Shown: positions 52,868 to 62,395 of the stretch, one piece after another | Position numbering within the stretch: position 1 is the first letter of the stretch | Layout: every line of letters starts with the position of its first letter | Position numbers and translations under genes: made by a program | From: Marinomonas aquimarina | GTDB taxonomy: Bacteria > Pseudomonadota > Gammaproteobacteria > Pseudomonadales > Marinomonadaceae | Direction of reading: 5' to 3' | Assembly: GCF_900089755.1 (NCBI RefSeq) | Contig: NZ_FLOC01000019.1 | Location: forward strand, 1 to 64,000 | Length of the DNA stretch: 64,000 nucleotides | Notes under the pieces: model-generated | What the model saw: the letters and a program-made list of their open reading frames with translations, nothing else | What the model was told of the DNA's origin: nothing | Databases searched by the model: none

Positions 52868-53713
52868 TTAAATCAGCCATTGCTCGGTTTGCTCTATCAC
52901 CCGATGTAGGCTCTGTTTGACCTCATCGAAGTCCTCCGGCTGACGCTCTGGACGCGACACCAAATAAATCGGATAGTGAAATTCAGGCGAACGCTCAATA
53001 ATACGCAGCGCCCCCGTTTCAAGATGCGGTTGCACCACACGACTGCGAAAGTAACCATTCCCCCCTTGGCGCAGCATAACATGCAGTGCTAAGGGTCCAT
53101 GTGAGTAGTACATGGCAGTCTGGCGGCTAAACGGCAAGCAACGGTCAAACTGCTGGTCAAATTCCTCCCCCCAATCGATGTATAAATCCGGCGTAGCTTG
53201 TTGCGTCGAGGCCACATGAATCAGCTTCTCTTCTGCCACCTGCTCAATCTGCAAATCAGGGTAATAACGCGCACTGTGCACTAAGGCCGCATTTAAGCGC
53301 TGCTGACGAATATCCTCATATAGCACATCCGTGGTCGCCACATGACTGCTCAACTGGAAACGCTCCGCAGCCTGCAATGCCGCCAGCCACTCAACCATCA
53401 CCGGGTTCCAAAGGCTGTGCTCGGCGCCAAGCGCTAACGGCGTTAACAGGGATTCATCCGGATGCTGGCAGGCATGCTGCGCCGCTTGCCAGACACTGAT
53501 CAACTCGCGCGCATAACGGGCAAAACGCTCCCCTTCTGGGGTCAATCGAGCCCCGAGACGATTGCGGATAAACAAGGTGCAGTTGAGCTGCTGCTCGAGC
53601 GTTTGTACTCGTGCGGTCACCGTTGTTTGTGTCACATGCAAGCGCTCCGCCGCCTTGGCAAAAGTACCGGACTGCATGATTTCGAGAAAGGTTTTGGCGA
53701 GTTCAACGTCCAT
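52868..53713 (-). CDS. LysR-family regulator
   Basis: 281 residues. HTH: FLEIMQSGTFAKAAERLHVTQTTVTARVQTLEQQL, followed by the LysR effector domain. It is divergent from the HPP membrane gene with 128 bases between starts, so HPP is the likely target; it could also act on fds, whose terminator lies next to its stop. The start at 53713 has TGGAGCG upstream. A longer start at 53725 is less likely. Confidence 0.86.
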   Translation of the reverse strand: MDVELAKTFLEIMQSGTFAKAAERLHVTQTTVTARVQTLEQQLNCTLFIRNRLGARLTPEGERFARYARELISVWQAAQHACQHPDESLLTPLALGAEHSLWNPVMVEWLAALQAAERFQLSSHVATTDVLYEDIRQQRLNAALVHSARYYPDLQIEQVAEEKLIHVASTQQATPDLYIDWGEEFDQQFDRCLPFSRQTAMYYSHGPLALHVMLRQGGNGYFRSRVVQPHLETGALRIIERSPEFHYPIYLVSRPERQPEDFDEVKQSLHRVIEQTEQWLI

Positions 53714-53841
53714 GAGCCGCTCCATGATGCAATTTTATTGAATTATATATCAGTTAATATTCATTATATCTATTCGTTAACAGCCGCTACTATGCCCACT
53801 GTCTCAAATACGGGCGGAATCAGCCAGGAGGTAGGACGACG

Positions 53842-54537
53842 ATGTGGTCAGCGATAGCACGCGCAATTGGCATAGAGCGCAACCAAACCAGCCACTGGGA
53901 GCGCTTTATTGCTGGCGGCTCTACTTGCTTGGCAATCGCCATTGTGGCGCTATTGACCCAGTGGAGTCTCTCAGACGAAACCCATTTACTGTTTTTCGCC
54001 TCCTCTGCCGCGAGCGCCTTTCTGGTGTTTGCGCTCCCCCACGGCGCACTGTCTCAGCCTTGGCCTGTATTGGCGGGACAATCACTCGCCATGGGCATTG
54101 GCATTTTGGCTGGCAGCTTGTTCGGTGCAGGCATTCTCGCTGCCGCCTGCGCGGTGGGTGCTACGGTGTTACTGATGCATTACTTACGCTGCTTGCACCC
54201 ACCCGGTGCCGCCACCGCATTTTTCTTTGTCACAGGCATTGAACGCATCCCTCTGCAAGAAACTGGGTTAGCCTTTTTGCTGAACATCAGTGTGATTGTA
54301 GTGCTCGCCATCCTGCTCAATAACGCTTTTCACTGGCGGCGCTATCCACTGTTTTGGTTCAGTCAAACACAGCACAACCCGCCTGCTACAGACAGGGTGG
54401 CATTGGCAGACCTACAGCAGGCATTAAGGCAGCACTCTGCTTCCATGGGGATTAGCCTTGACGAGCTAAACACCCTCTATATGGCAGCGCAGCAGCACAA
54501 TCAGACGTCAGCAAAGCGTCGTGAAACGGCCCGCTAA
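53842..54537 (+). CDS. HPP-family membrane protein
   Basis: 231 residues with about five hydrophobic segments in the first 160 residues. The signature LHPPGAATAFFFVTG contains the HPP motif. A cytosolic C-terminal tail of about 60 residues follows. Plant and cyanobacterial HPP proteins include a nitrite transporter, but the bacterial substrate is not known. Divergent from the LysR gene. CAGGAGG ribosome site about 12 bases before the ATG. Confidence 0.85.
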   Translation: MWSAIARAIGIERNQTSHWERFIAGGSTCLAIAIVALLTQWSLSDETHLLFFASSAASAFLVFALPHGALSQPWPVLAGQSLAMGIGILAGSLFGAGILAAACAVGATVLLMHYLRCLHPPGAATAFFFVTGIERIPLQETGLAFLLNISVIVVLAILLNNAFHWRRYPLFWFSQTQHNPPATDRVALADLQQALRQHSASMGISLDELNTLYMAAQQHNQTSAKRRETAR

Positions 54538-54910
54538 GTTGCCTATAAGCGCCGCTTAAAAGGCTAATTCGATAAATTATAAAATCCTCAAATACCATAA
54601 TAACAGACAATGTATTATTGAAATATCGACGTGTAATCTTCTATAAAGCACGTTAATACACTATTCCCAACTCTCTGAATAAGCCAAAAAATATTTATAA
54701 CCAACTGTTTTTTATATGTAAAAATGTGACTTTGTAAAAACACCTATTCACATCTACTTTATAAGTAGATGCGAGCGCCAGCATCCATAAAATATCTATC
54801 AAAAATTAACATTAGCTCCACTTATGCCATATATTAATTTTTAGGGTGTTTACGGGTTCTCTTGGGGCCGCTAACTTGTCATTAACAAGTACTCTAAAAA
54901 GGTTTACACA
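54538..54910. other. AT-rich leader region upstream of the first BCCT gene
   Basis: 373 bases, strongly AT-rich. It holds a perfect hairpin CATCTACTT/AAGTAGATG (54752-54772) and, next to the start, ACTTGT/ACAAGT (54874-54890). The last ~45 bases are shared with the leader of the second BCCT gene (56938-56978), which suggests a common control element. Confidence 0.5.
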
Positions 54911-56563
54911 ATGGGAACTAAATCAAAGTCGTCCGATACGGACTACGTCATACTCGCCAAAAAAGGCCTGTTTCGGGACTTGAACCCAAACATGGCTTTT
55001 TTCTCCAAAGGGCTAATTCTTGCCTTTTTGATTTTCACGCTGATCGATGTTGATAAAGCCGCCAGCATCTTTTCTATGATGCAAAACTGGATTCAGACAA
55101 ACCTAGATTGGTTCTACGTCTTGTCCATGTGCTTGATCGTCGGTTTCACGTTTTACCTCATGTGCTCTCGATACGGCACCATCCGCTTAGGTAAGGATGA
55201 TGACCGCCCAGAGTTTAGCTACTTCTCTTGGTTTTCTATGCTGTTTGGGGCAGGAATGGGCATCGGCCTGTTGTTCTGGTCCATCGCAGAACCGGCTTAC
55301 CATATTCAAAACAATCCTTTCCTTGCACCAGGCGCGGCCAACACTATGGAAGGTGCGGATACCGCCATGCAGGTGACCTTCTTGCACTGGGGGCTTCATG
55401 GCTGGGGCGTTTACGTGATCGTTGGCCTAGCATTGGCCTACTTCACCTATCGTCACGATCTACCGCTGACCATTCGCTCGGCACTTTACCCGATTTTTGG
55501 CGATAAGATCTTTGGCTGGCGTGGCCACGTTGCCGATTTGCTAGCCGTATTCGGTACCCTGTTCGGCGTAGCAACGACCCTTGGTCTGGGGGCAGGCCAG
55601 ATAAATGCCGGTCTGAATTATATGTTCGGCATTGAGGTGGGGACCATTCAACAGGTTGTCATTATTGCCGTGGTCACGATCATCGCCACCTTCTCAGCCG
55701 TGTCAGGTGTGGGCAAAGGCATCAAGATTCTGTCTGAATTAAATATGTGGCTGTCGATCGTATTGATCTCCATCTTCATTATCGCGGGGCCAACCGTTTT
55801 CGTACTGGGCTTCTTTGTCACTAACTTCGGTGATTACCTCATCAACTTTATCCCGATGGGCTTTTGGGTCGACCCTGATCCAGAAGGCCAATGGCAAGGT
55901 TGGTGGACGGTATTCTACTGGGGTTGGTGGATCGCTTGGGCACCGTTCGTAGGCATGTTTATCGCGCGTGTTTCAAAAGGTCGTACCATTCGTGAATTCT
56001 GTCTAGGGGTACTGATTGTACCGACCGTGATCACCTTTCTTTGGATGTCGGTGTTTGGTGGTACAGGCCTATTTATGGAGCTGTTCGCTGACGGAGGCTT
56101 CGGCACGGGTGGCGTCATCGCCGCGGTTAATGAAGATATTTCAAAACCATTGTTTGTGGTCATTGAGCAATTAGATCTTGGCTGGCTTACTCAGATCGTT
56201 GCCTTTATCTCTGTCATCCTGATCGTGACTTACTTCGTCACCTCTTCTGACTCTGGCACATTAGTGATCACCACCCTAGTTTCTATGGGTAATCAACACC
56301 CACCAACCAGTTACCGCATTTTCTGGGGACTAAGTGAAGGGGCGGTTGCCGCGGTGCTATTGCTTGCAGGTGGTCTAAAAGCGCTACAGACGGCTTCTCT
56401 TGCCGCAGGCTTACCGTTTGCCTTTATCATCTTTATGATGATGTTCGCTTTAATCAAATCACTGCGCGCTGATTTTGAAGGGGTGCAGCAGATAAGAGAG
56501 ATTGCACCAGAAGAGCATACCGGACGAACCGAACACTATATGTCGATTCTGAAGAACCGCTAG
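54911..56563 (+). CDS. BCCT-family osmolyte transporter, copy 1
   Basis: A 550-residue carrier with 12 expected helices. The betaine/choline/carnitine signature is visible: FGAGMGIGLLFWSIAEPAYH (helix 4), then WTVFYWGWWIAWAPFVGMFIARVSKGRTIREF with the Trp box. Family members take up choline, glycine betaine, ectoine or DMSP with Na+ or H+. The tail after the last helix is short, so there is no long osmosensory C-terminus like that of BetP. A near-identical paralogue follows downstream. Confidence 0.93.
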   Translation: MGTKSKSSDTDYVILAKKGLFRDLNPNMAFFSKGLILAFLIFTLIDVDKAASIFSMMQNWIQTNLDWFYVLSMCLIVGFTFYLMCSRYGTIRLGKDDDRPEFSYFSWFSMLFGAGMGIGLLFWSIAEPAYHIQNNPFLAPGAANTMEGADTAMQVTFLHWGLHGWGVYVIVGLALAYFTYRHDLPLTIRSALYPIFGDKIFGWRGHVADLLAVFGTLFGVATTLGLGAGQINAGLNYMFGIEVGTIQQVVIIAVVTIIATFSAVSGVGKGIKILSELNMWLSIVLISIFIIAGPTVFVLGFFVTNFGDYLINFIPMGFWVDPDPEGQWQGWWTVFYWGWWIAWAPFVGMFIARVSKGRTIREFCLGVLIVPTVITFLWMSVFGGTGLFMELFADGGFGTGGVIAAVNEDISKPLFVVIEQLDLGWLTQIVAFISVILIVTYFVTSSDSGTLVITTLVSMGNQHPPTSYRIFWGLSEGAVAAVLLLAGGLKALQTASLAAGLPFAFIIFMMMFALIKSLRADFEGVQQIREIAPEEHTGRTEHYMSILKNR

Positions 56564-56569
56564 ACGAAT

Positions 56570-56594
56570 AAGGCGCTCTCTGAGCGCCTTTTTT
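56570..56594 (+). terminator. Terminator of BCCT copy 1
   Basis: AAGGCGCTC and GAGCGCCTT (56570-56578, 56582-56590) with a TCT loop and a T-run. The copies are therefore transcribed separately. The rest of the gap to 56937 shows nothing else. Confidence 0.9.
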
Positions 56595-56978
56595 AATTAA
56601 ATGTCCATTTAAGTTGACCGTGAACGTCGGAAAGATAGCCAATCTTGCACCCGTGGTACTCAGCAGCAGAGTGTTTATACCATAATGGCGCAACATCGTT
56701 AGCATCATTGCACAGGGTGTTTTATTGGTTAGGCTAGGACTGCATAACAACAAAATAAAACAGGCATGAAATGTTGTTTATTTTTCATTTCAAATCAATG
56801 GATTATGAATTCTATTACGCGCTTCTTAACACTTAAGTTCCTTCTCCTGACCGCCCTTTTACATAACGAGTACTGGTAACGCCTGCGATATGACAGCTGT
56901 TTTATATCGGGCCTGTGCCAGCTGCTCTGCCATTGATCGCTAACGTGTCATTAAGAGAACACTCATAAAGGTTTATCA

Positions 56979-58631
56979 ATGGGAACTAAGTTTAATCAGT
57001 CCGAAACGGACTATGTCATCCTCGCCGACAAAGGCATGTTTCGGGACCTCAATCCAAGCATGGCCTTTTTCTCTAAAGGCCTAATCCTGGCTTTTCTGCT
57101 GTTTACTATGTTTGACGTGGACTATGCCGCCAGCACGTTTACCGGTATGCAGGATTGGATTCAAACCAATCTGGATTGGTTCTATGTCCTGTCCATGTGT
57201 ATTTTTCTAGGCTTCACCTTTTATCTGATGTGCTCTCGATACGGTTCCATCCGGTTGGGAAAAGACGCTGAGCGCCCTGAATTCAGTTACTTTACGTGGT
57301 TTTCCATGCTGTTTGGCGCTGGTATGGGCGTGGGCCTATTGTTTTGGTCCATCGCCGAACCGGCCTATCATATTCAAAGCAATCCGTTCCTAGCCCCCGG
57401 CACCGCCAACACCATCGAAGCCGCCAATACCGCCATGCAGATCACCTTTTTGCATTGGGGGCTACACGGCTGGGCCGTGTATGTGATCGTGGGCTTAGCC
57501 TTGGCGTACTTTTCCTACCGCCACGATCTGCCGCTGACGATTCGCTCGGCGTTGTACCCGATCTTTGGCGATAAGATTTTTGGCTGGCGTGGTCACGTAG
57601 CGGACCTGCTAGCGGTGTTCGGTACCCTATTCGGGGTGGCAACGACCCTTGGCTTTGGCTCAGGCCAGATTAACGCGGGCTTTAGCTATCTGTTTGGTAT
57701 TGAAGTCGACACCACTTCACAGGTCATCATCATTGCGGTGGTATCCATCCTAGCCACGATTTCCGCCGTCTCTGGGGTCGGAAAAGGTATTAAGATCTTG
57801 TCTGAAGCCAATATGTGGATGTCGATCATCCTGCTGGTGGTGTTTATTCTAGCGGGGCCAACCGTGTTCGTACTGGGCTTTTTTGTCACCAATATGGGTG
57901 ACTACATTATGAACTTTATTCCGATGGGATTTTGGGTCGACCCTGATCCTAAGGGCGAATGGCAAGGCTGGTGGACCGTGTTTTACTGGGGCTGGTGGAT
58001 CGCTTGGGCACCGTTCGTCGGCATGTTTATCGCCCGCGTCTCTAAAGGCCGTACCATTCGTGAGTTTTGTTTGGGCGTCTTGCTGGTGCCGACCTTGGTG
58101 ACTTTCCTATGGATGTCGATCTTTGGCTCCACAGGTATGTACTATGAACTGTTTACCGAGGGCGGCTTTGGCACCGGCGGCATCATCGCTGCGGTAAACG
58201 AAGACATCTCTAAACCCCTGTTCGTCGTGATTGAGCACCTTCAGCTTGGTTGGTTAACACAAGTCGTCACCTTGATTGCCATTACTCTGATCGTGACCTA
58301 CTTTATCACCTCATCAGATTCCGGCACGCTGGTCATCACGACGCTTGTCTCTATGGGCAATGAAAACCCACCATCGAGCTACCGTATTTTCTGGGGCTTA
58401 GGCCAAGGCGCCATTGCTTCTGTGCTACTGCTCGCGGGAGGCTTAAAGGCATTGCAAACCGCCTCGTTGGCCGCAGGACTGCCGTTTGCCTTTATCATGT
58501 TCATGATGATGTACGCACTGATGAAATCCCTGCGCGCGGACTTTGAGGGGGTTCAGCAAATTCGCGAAATCGCTCCTGATAATCAGACCGATCGCACCGA
58601 TCACTATATTGCGATTCTAAACAATCGTTAG
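56979..58631 (+). CDS. BCCT-family osmolyte transporter, copy 2
   Basis: 550 residues, the same length as copy 1 and very similar throughout. The FGAGMGVGLLFWSIAEPAYH and Trp-box motifs are conserved. Differences cluster in loops and at the extreme ends (for example KFNQSETDYVILADKGMF against KSKSSDTDYVILAKKGLF). It starts with the same MGTK and the same leader bases. The gene pair is a tandem duplication that has diverged; substrates or affinities may differ. Followed by a hairpin terminator. Confidence 0.93.
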   Translation: MGTKFNQSETDYVILADKGMFRDLNPSMAFFSKGLILAFLLFTMFDVDYAASTFTGMQDWIQTNLDWFYVLSMCIFLGFTFYLMCSRYGSIRLGKDAERPEFSYFTWFSMLFGAGMGVGLLFWSIAEPAYHIQSNPFLAPGTANTIEAANTAMQITFLHWGLHGWAVYVIVGLALAYFSYRHDLPLTIRSALYPIFGDKIFGWRGHVADLLAVFGTLFGVATTLGFGSGQINAGFSYLFGIEVDTTSQVIIIAVVSILATISAVSGVGKGIKILSEANMWMSIILLVVFILAGPTVFVLGFFVTNMGDYIMNFIPMGFWVDPDPKGEWQGWWTVFYWGWWIAWAPFVGMFIARVSKGRTIREFCLGVLLVPTLVTFLWMSIFGSTGMYYELFTEGGFGTGGIIAAVNEDISKPLFVVIEHLQLGWLTQVVTLIAITLIVTYFITSSDSGTLVITTLVSMGNENPPSSYRIFWGLGQGAIASVLLLAGGLKALQTASLAAGLPFAFIMFMMMYALMKSLRADFEGVQQIREIAPDNQTDRTDHYIAILNNR

Positions 58632-58638
58632 CCGATCG

Positions 58639-58670
58639 CATCACCACAGGCTATCTGGTCTGTGGTGATG
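58639..58670 (+). terminator. Hairpin after BCCT copy 2
   Basis: CATCACCACAG (58639-58649) and its complement at 58660-58670 form an 11-base perfect stem with a 10-base loop; only a short TT follows. Confidence 0.75.
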
Positions 58671-58854
58671 TTATAAATCCCGCCGCAAATCTTGATAATT
58701 AAGAGCAAGAACGCCGTTATACGGCAATCTCCCTTTCTTACAAGGCCAATCTGTTTTAGTATTTTGAGATTAAGTCTTGGACATCCAATCTCATCGCCTG
58801 CCCAAACTTAATGGCACATATCCTTTTCGTAATTTCATTCAGTAGGAACTCATA

Positions 58855-59853
58855 ATGGCGGCTTTTGGTAGCGTGTTTATGCCGAAAATGGCATTAGCAA
58901 CATTCGAAAACAATCAATGGTCTGAGTCTCAGATCGTTGCCTCAGACAGCATCTCTTTACACCCAGGTGCGCACGTCTTGCATTACTCAAGCACTTGTTT
59001 TGAAGGCTTGAAAGCATTCCGTCACGAAGACGGCAGCGTGCACGTCTTTCGAATGGACCAAAACGTCGAGCGTTTCGCACAGAGCAGCAAGTTGCTATCA
59101 CTTCCAGAAGTGAACAAAGAGCAGCTGACTCAGATGATTTCTGACATCGTTGCTGAGTACGCAGCGGACGTACCAACGCCTCCAGGCTCTATGTACATCC
59201 GTCCAACGCACATCGGTACCGAAGCAGCGGTAGGTAAAGCCGCAGCGCCTTCTGACTCGTCTCTGATGTACGTACTACTGTCTCCAGTAGGTGACTACTT
59301 CGCTGGTGGTGCTCGAGCACTGCGTCTATTGCTAGACGAAACAGGTCAACGTTGTGCGCCACACATGGGCATGATCAAGAGTGGTGGTAACTACGCCAGT
59401 GCCCTAGCGCCAACGCTTGAAGCCAAAGCACAATACCAAGCAGACCAAGTATTGTTCTGCCCGAACGGCTACATCACTGAAACCGGTGCGGCGAACTTCC
59501 TATTGGTGGATGGCAACGAGATCATCACTAAAGCCTTGGATTCAAGCTTCCTACACGGCGTGACTCGTTCTAGCATCCTACAAATCGCCAAAGACCTAGG
59601 CATGACCGTTTCTGAGCGTGAAGTGTCTGTAGAAGAGCTACTAGAGCGTGCTAAGAAGCCAGGTGTTGAAGCCATGTTGTCTGGTACGGCCGCTGTACTG
59701 ACTTCTGTGGGTACCTTTATCCACAACGGCGAAGACATCAAGGTAGGCGACGGTGAAATCGGCCCAATGGCACAAAAACTGCGCCAAGCACTGAATGACA
59801 TTCAGTGGGGCAAAGCACCTGATACACATGGTTGGCTAACGAAGATCGCCTAA
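58855..59853 (+). CDS. ilvE: Branched-chain amino-acid aminotransferase
   Basis: A 332-residue class IV PLP enzyme that exchanges amino groups between Val/Leu/Ile and their keto acids. The PLP lysine is in GMIKSGGNYASAL, and YITETGAANFLLV and SGTAAVLTSVG are family motifs. The N-terminal LHYSSTCFEGLKAFR stretch fits the BCAT group close to eukaryotic-type enzymes (about 330-370 residues) rather than the shorter E. coli form. Codons are strongly biased. Single gene with its own terminator. Confidence 0.93.
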   Translation: MAAFGSVFMPKMALATFENNQWSESQIVASDSISLHPGAHVLHYSSTCFEGLKAFRHEDGSVHVFRMDQNVERFAQSSKLLSLPEVNKEQLTQMISDIVAEYAADVPTPPGSMYIRPTHIGTEAAVGKAAAPSDSSLMYVLLSPVGDYFAGGARALRLLLDETGQRCAPHMGMIKSGGNYASALAPTLEAKAQYQADQVLFCPNGYITETGAANFLLVDGNEIITKALDSSFLHGVTRSSILQIAKDLGMTVSEREVSVEELLERAKKPGVEAMLSGTAAVLTSVGTFIHNGEDIKVGDGEIGPMAQKLRQALNDIQWGKAPDTHGWLTKIA

Positions 59854-59874
59854 TCTCGATCTAACCAGTCTCCT

Positions 59875-59911
59875 AAAAGCCAGCACCTCCCTGTGAGTTG
59901 CTGGCTTTTTT
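59875..59911 (+). terminator. Terminator of ilvE
   Basis: AAAAGCCAGCA and TGCTGGCTTTT form an 11-base perfect stem followed by T-run. Confidence 0.93.
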
Positions 59912-60000
59912 GTTTGCACACAGTCTCCTTTTTACGCCCTTGAGGTTATGGCCTGATCGCCATATAACCTTAAGTAAGCCAATCTGATAAGGAGGACATG

Positions 60001-60837
60001 ATGAGTTCGCAGAACGAATATACCCCACCAAAAGTCTGGAAGTTCAATGAAAATGAGGCAGGAAAATGGTCCAAGATCAATCGCCCGTACTCAGGGCCTA
60101 CCCATGACAAAAAGCTTCCTAAGGGCCATCACCCTCTGCAACTTCATTCATTAGCGACCCCCAATGGTCAGAAGGTCACGATTCTACTAGAGGAGTTGCT
60201 GGCGCTTGGTATCACAGACGCTGAGTACGATGCCTTTCCAGTGGATATTGGTGCGGGGCAACAGTTTGCATCCGGCTTTGTGGAGATTAACCCAAACTCA
60301 AAAATTCCGGCGATGGTCGACACCAGCACAGAACCTCCAGTGCGCGTGTTTGAGTCAGGCTCAATTTTACAATACTTGGCCGAGAAGCATGATGCCTTTA
60401 TCCCCAAGGACCTCAAAGGGAAAACCGAGTGTCGTAACTGGTTGATGTGGCAAATGGGCGCGGCACCGTTTCTTGGCGGTGGCTTTGGTCACTTCTATGC
60501 TTACGCCCCGTTCAAACAAGAATATCCGATTGACCGCTACACCATGGAAGTGAAACGCCAGTTAGACTTATTAAACAAACACTTGGTGGAGAATAAGTAC
60601 ATCGCTGGTGATGAGTACTCGATTGCCGACATTGCCATTTGGCCTTGGTATGGCAACTTAGTACTGGGGAATTTATACGATGCGGCAGAGTTCTTGAATG
60701 TACAGGAATACCCCTATGTTCGACGCTGGGCCGAGTTGGTTGCCGAGCGTCCAGCAGTGCAGCGAGGAATCCGTGTGAATCGCTTACAAGGCGAAGACGG
60801 TCTGGCGGAGCGCCATAGCTCATCTGATTTCGACTAA
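60001..60837 (+). CDS. yghU: YghU-type glutathione transferase / disulfide-bond reductase
   Basis: A 278-residue Nu-class GST. It has the long N-terminal extension (KVWKFNENEAGKWSKINRPYSGPTHDK), the thioredoxin-fold domain (HPLQLHSLATPNGQKVTILLEELL, with the VTILLEE glutathione region and INPNSKIPAM), and the helical domain with NWLMWQMGAAPFLGGGFGHF. YghU binds two glutathiones and reduces disulfides and organic peroxides. Start taken at the second ATG, spaced correctly from AAGGAGG; 59998 is the alternative. Confidence 0.93.
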   Translation: MSSQNEYTPPKVWKFNENEAGKWSKINRPYSGPTHDKKLPKGHHPLQLHSLATPNGQKVTILLEELLALGITDAEYDAFPVDIGAGQQFASGFVEINPNSKIPAMVDTSTEPPVRVFESGSILQYLAEKHDAFIPKDLKGKTECRNWLMWQMGAAPFLGGGFGHFYAYAPFKQEYPIDRYTMEVKRQLDLLNKHLVENKYIAGDEYSIADIAIWPWYGNLVLGNLYDAAEFLNVQEYPYVRRWAELVAERPAVQRGIRVNRLQGEDGLAERHSSSDFD

Positions 60838-60845
60838 TCGTCAGC

Positions 60846-60872
60846 GCAGCAGTCATGGTCAATGACTGCTGC
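60846..60872. terminator. Hairpin between convergent yghU and YgjP-like gene
   Basis: GCAGCAGTCAT (60846-60856) pairs perfectly with 60862-60872, loop GGTCA; no T-run on either side. Confidence 0.65.
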
Positions 60873-60877
60873 AGCGC

Positions 60878-61387
60878 TTACGTCCACAACTCGCCAAAGC
60901 GATCCTTATGGCATAGGTAGATACGCAGCTCAAACTCGAGCTGATGATAATCCGGCTCCATATGCTGGCACAGCTTATAGAAGGCTTTGTTGTGCTCTTT
61001 CTCTTTCAAGTGCGCCAGCTCATGCACCAAGATCATACGTAGCATGGGTTCTGGTACGCGGCGGAACATGGAAGCGACGCGAATCTCGTTCTTGGCTTTG
61101 AGCTTACTTCCCTGTACTCGGGAAACAAACGTGTGCAGCCCTAAGGCATTATTGATGACATGGATTTTGTCATCGTAGATGACCTTACTAATCGGCGCGG
61201 AGCTGCGCATATATTGCTGCTTAATTTCCTGCGCGTATTGATACAGCTGTTTCTCGCCCGCCAAATCATGGGCGGTCGGATACTTTTTCAGCAACCAAGC
61301 AGCGCTTTTCTCAGCATCTAACAGGCCTTGCACCTGTGCCTGTAAATCGGCACTGTAGGCATTTAAATAGCGTTTAACTTCTGACAC
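60878..61387 (-). CDS. YgjP-like M48-type metallopeptidase domain protein
   Basis: A 169-residue cytosolic protein of the DUF45/YgjP group. The HExxH zinc motif is in LVHELAHLKEKEHNKAFYKLC, with the third His downstream, followed by DYHQLEFELRIYL. The length is typical of single-domain YgjP relatives. The natural substrate is not known. Convergent with yghU. Downstream on the minus strand there is no partner gene; probably single. Confidence 0.87.
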   Translation of the reverse strand: MSEVKRYLNAYSADLQAQVQGLLDAEKSAAWLLKKYPTAHDLAGEKQLYQYAQEIKQQYMRSSAPISKVIYDDKIHVINNALGLHTFVSRVQGSKLKAKNEIRVASMFRRVPEPMLRMILVHELAHLKEKEHNKAFYKLCQHMEPDYHQLEFELRIYLCHKDRFGELWT

Positions 61388-61597
61388 TCTAGACTCTCTA
61401 ACAGGAGCTATTTTAATAGCCCAACTTACTGATAATTCAAGGAATAGTAGCCATCGTTTGCAAGCTTAACTTAAGCATTTTTCAAACATTCAGGGGAAAT
61501 ATGGTCAAACCATGTAACCTCTCCCTACAGGCTCCGGTCCCCTTACTAGGCTGTGATAACTTGTCTTTATTATCCCTATTAGCCTATGAGGACGCCC

Positions 61598-62347
61598 ATG
61601 AAAAAAGCTCTACTTACCCCACTTGTGGCGGTTTGCTGTGCCGCACCGCTGAGCCACGCCGCCGATACCGACCTTGATAGCAACGCCGACCATTGGTCCG
61701 GCTCTGCAGAGTTGGGGGTGGTCGCCACTTCCGGTAATACCGAAACCAACAACTTGAACGGCGCCATCAACTTAACCCAAGAATCCGTACAATGGCGAAC
61801 GGATTATAGCTTAAGTTCACTCTACAGCAGCTCCGAAAGTGAAACCACCGCCGAGCGCTACTCAGGTTTTGTACAAGCTAACTACAAGTTCGACACCGAG
61901 CAATTTTGGTATGTCCGTGGCGCCTATGAAAAAGACCGTTTTTCGGGCTATCGCAGTAAGGGCTCCACTTCTACCGGTTACGGTAATCGCTTTTGGCAAC
62001 AGGCAGATGACTCCTACCTCGAAGCCTCGTTTGGAGTAGGTTATCGCGACTTTGCGATTGATGAAGACAGCGTCGACGGCGAATCAGACCGCGGCAGTTT
62101 TGTGCGCCTTGCCGGCACCTTTGAAAAACACTTCACGCCGACGTCTCTGTTCCGCCAAGAACTCAACAGCGAAATCAGTACCAGTGGTGGCAACACGGTC
62201 AATGAGTCGATCTCATCGATTCAGGCTAGCATCGTCGACAACCTAGCGATGAAACTTGCGTATAAGGTGAAATACACCTCGGATGTGCCATCGGATACGG
62301 ACACGACGGATACCGAAACCACCGCCTCGGTGTTGTACTCGTTCTAA
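61598..62347 (+). CDS. DUF481 outer-membrane beta-barrel protein
   Basis: 249 residues with a signal peptide (MKKALLTPLVAVCCAAPLSHAA). The mature part is the DUF481 barrel: HWSGSAELGVVATSGNTETNNLNGAINL, then alternating amphipathic strands ending in an aromatic C-terminal VLYSF, as expected of an outer-membrane protein. The family is related to salt-stress induced YdiY. The 61598 start has TGAGGA before it; the 61586 ATG lies outside the signal peptide. Function unknown. Confidence 0.9.
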   Translation: MKKALLTPLVAVCCAAPLSHAADTDLDSNADHWSGSAELGVVATSGNTETNNLNGAINLTQESVQWRTDYSLSSLYSSSESETTAERYSGFVQANYKFDTEQFWYVRGAYEKDRFSGYRSKGSTSTGYGNRFWQQADDSYLEASFGVGYRDFAIDEDSVDGESDRGSFVRLAGTFEKHFTPTSLFRQELNSEISTSGGNTVNESISSIQASIVDNLAMKLAYKVKYTSDVPSDTDTTDTETTASVLYSF

Positions 62348-62350
62348 TAA

Positions 62351-62376
62351 AAAAGCCCACTTCGGTGGGCTTTTTT
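62351..62376. terminator. Bidirectional terminator with TTCG tetraloop
   Basis: AAAAGCCCAC and GTGGGCTTTT enclose a TTCG loop (62361-62364), with T-runs in both directions. Serves the DUF481 gene and the convergent dehydrogenase gene. Confidence 0.95.
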
Positions 62377-62395
62377 ATGTCCGCGCTGAAGCAAG

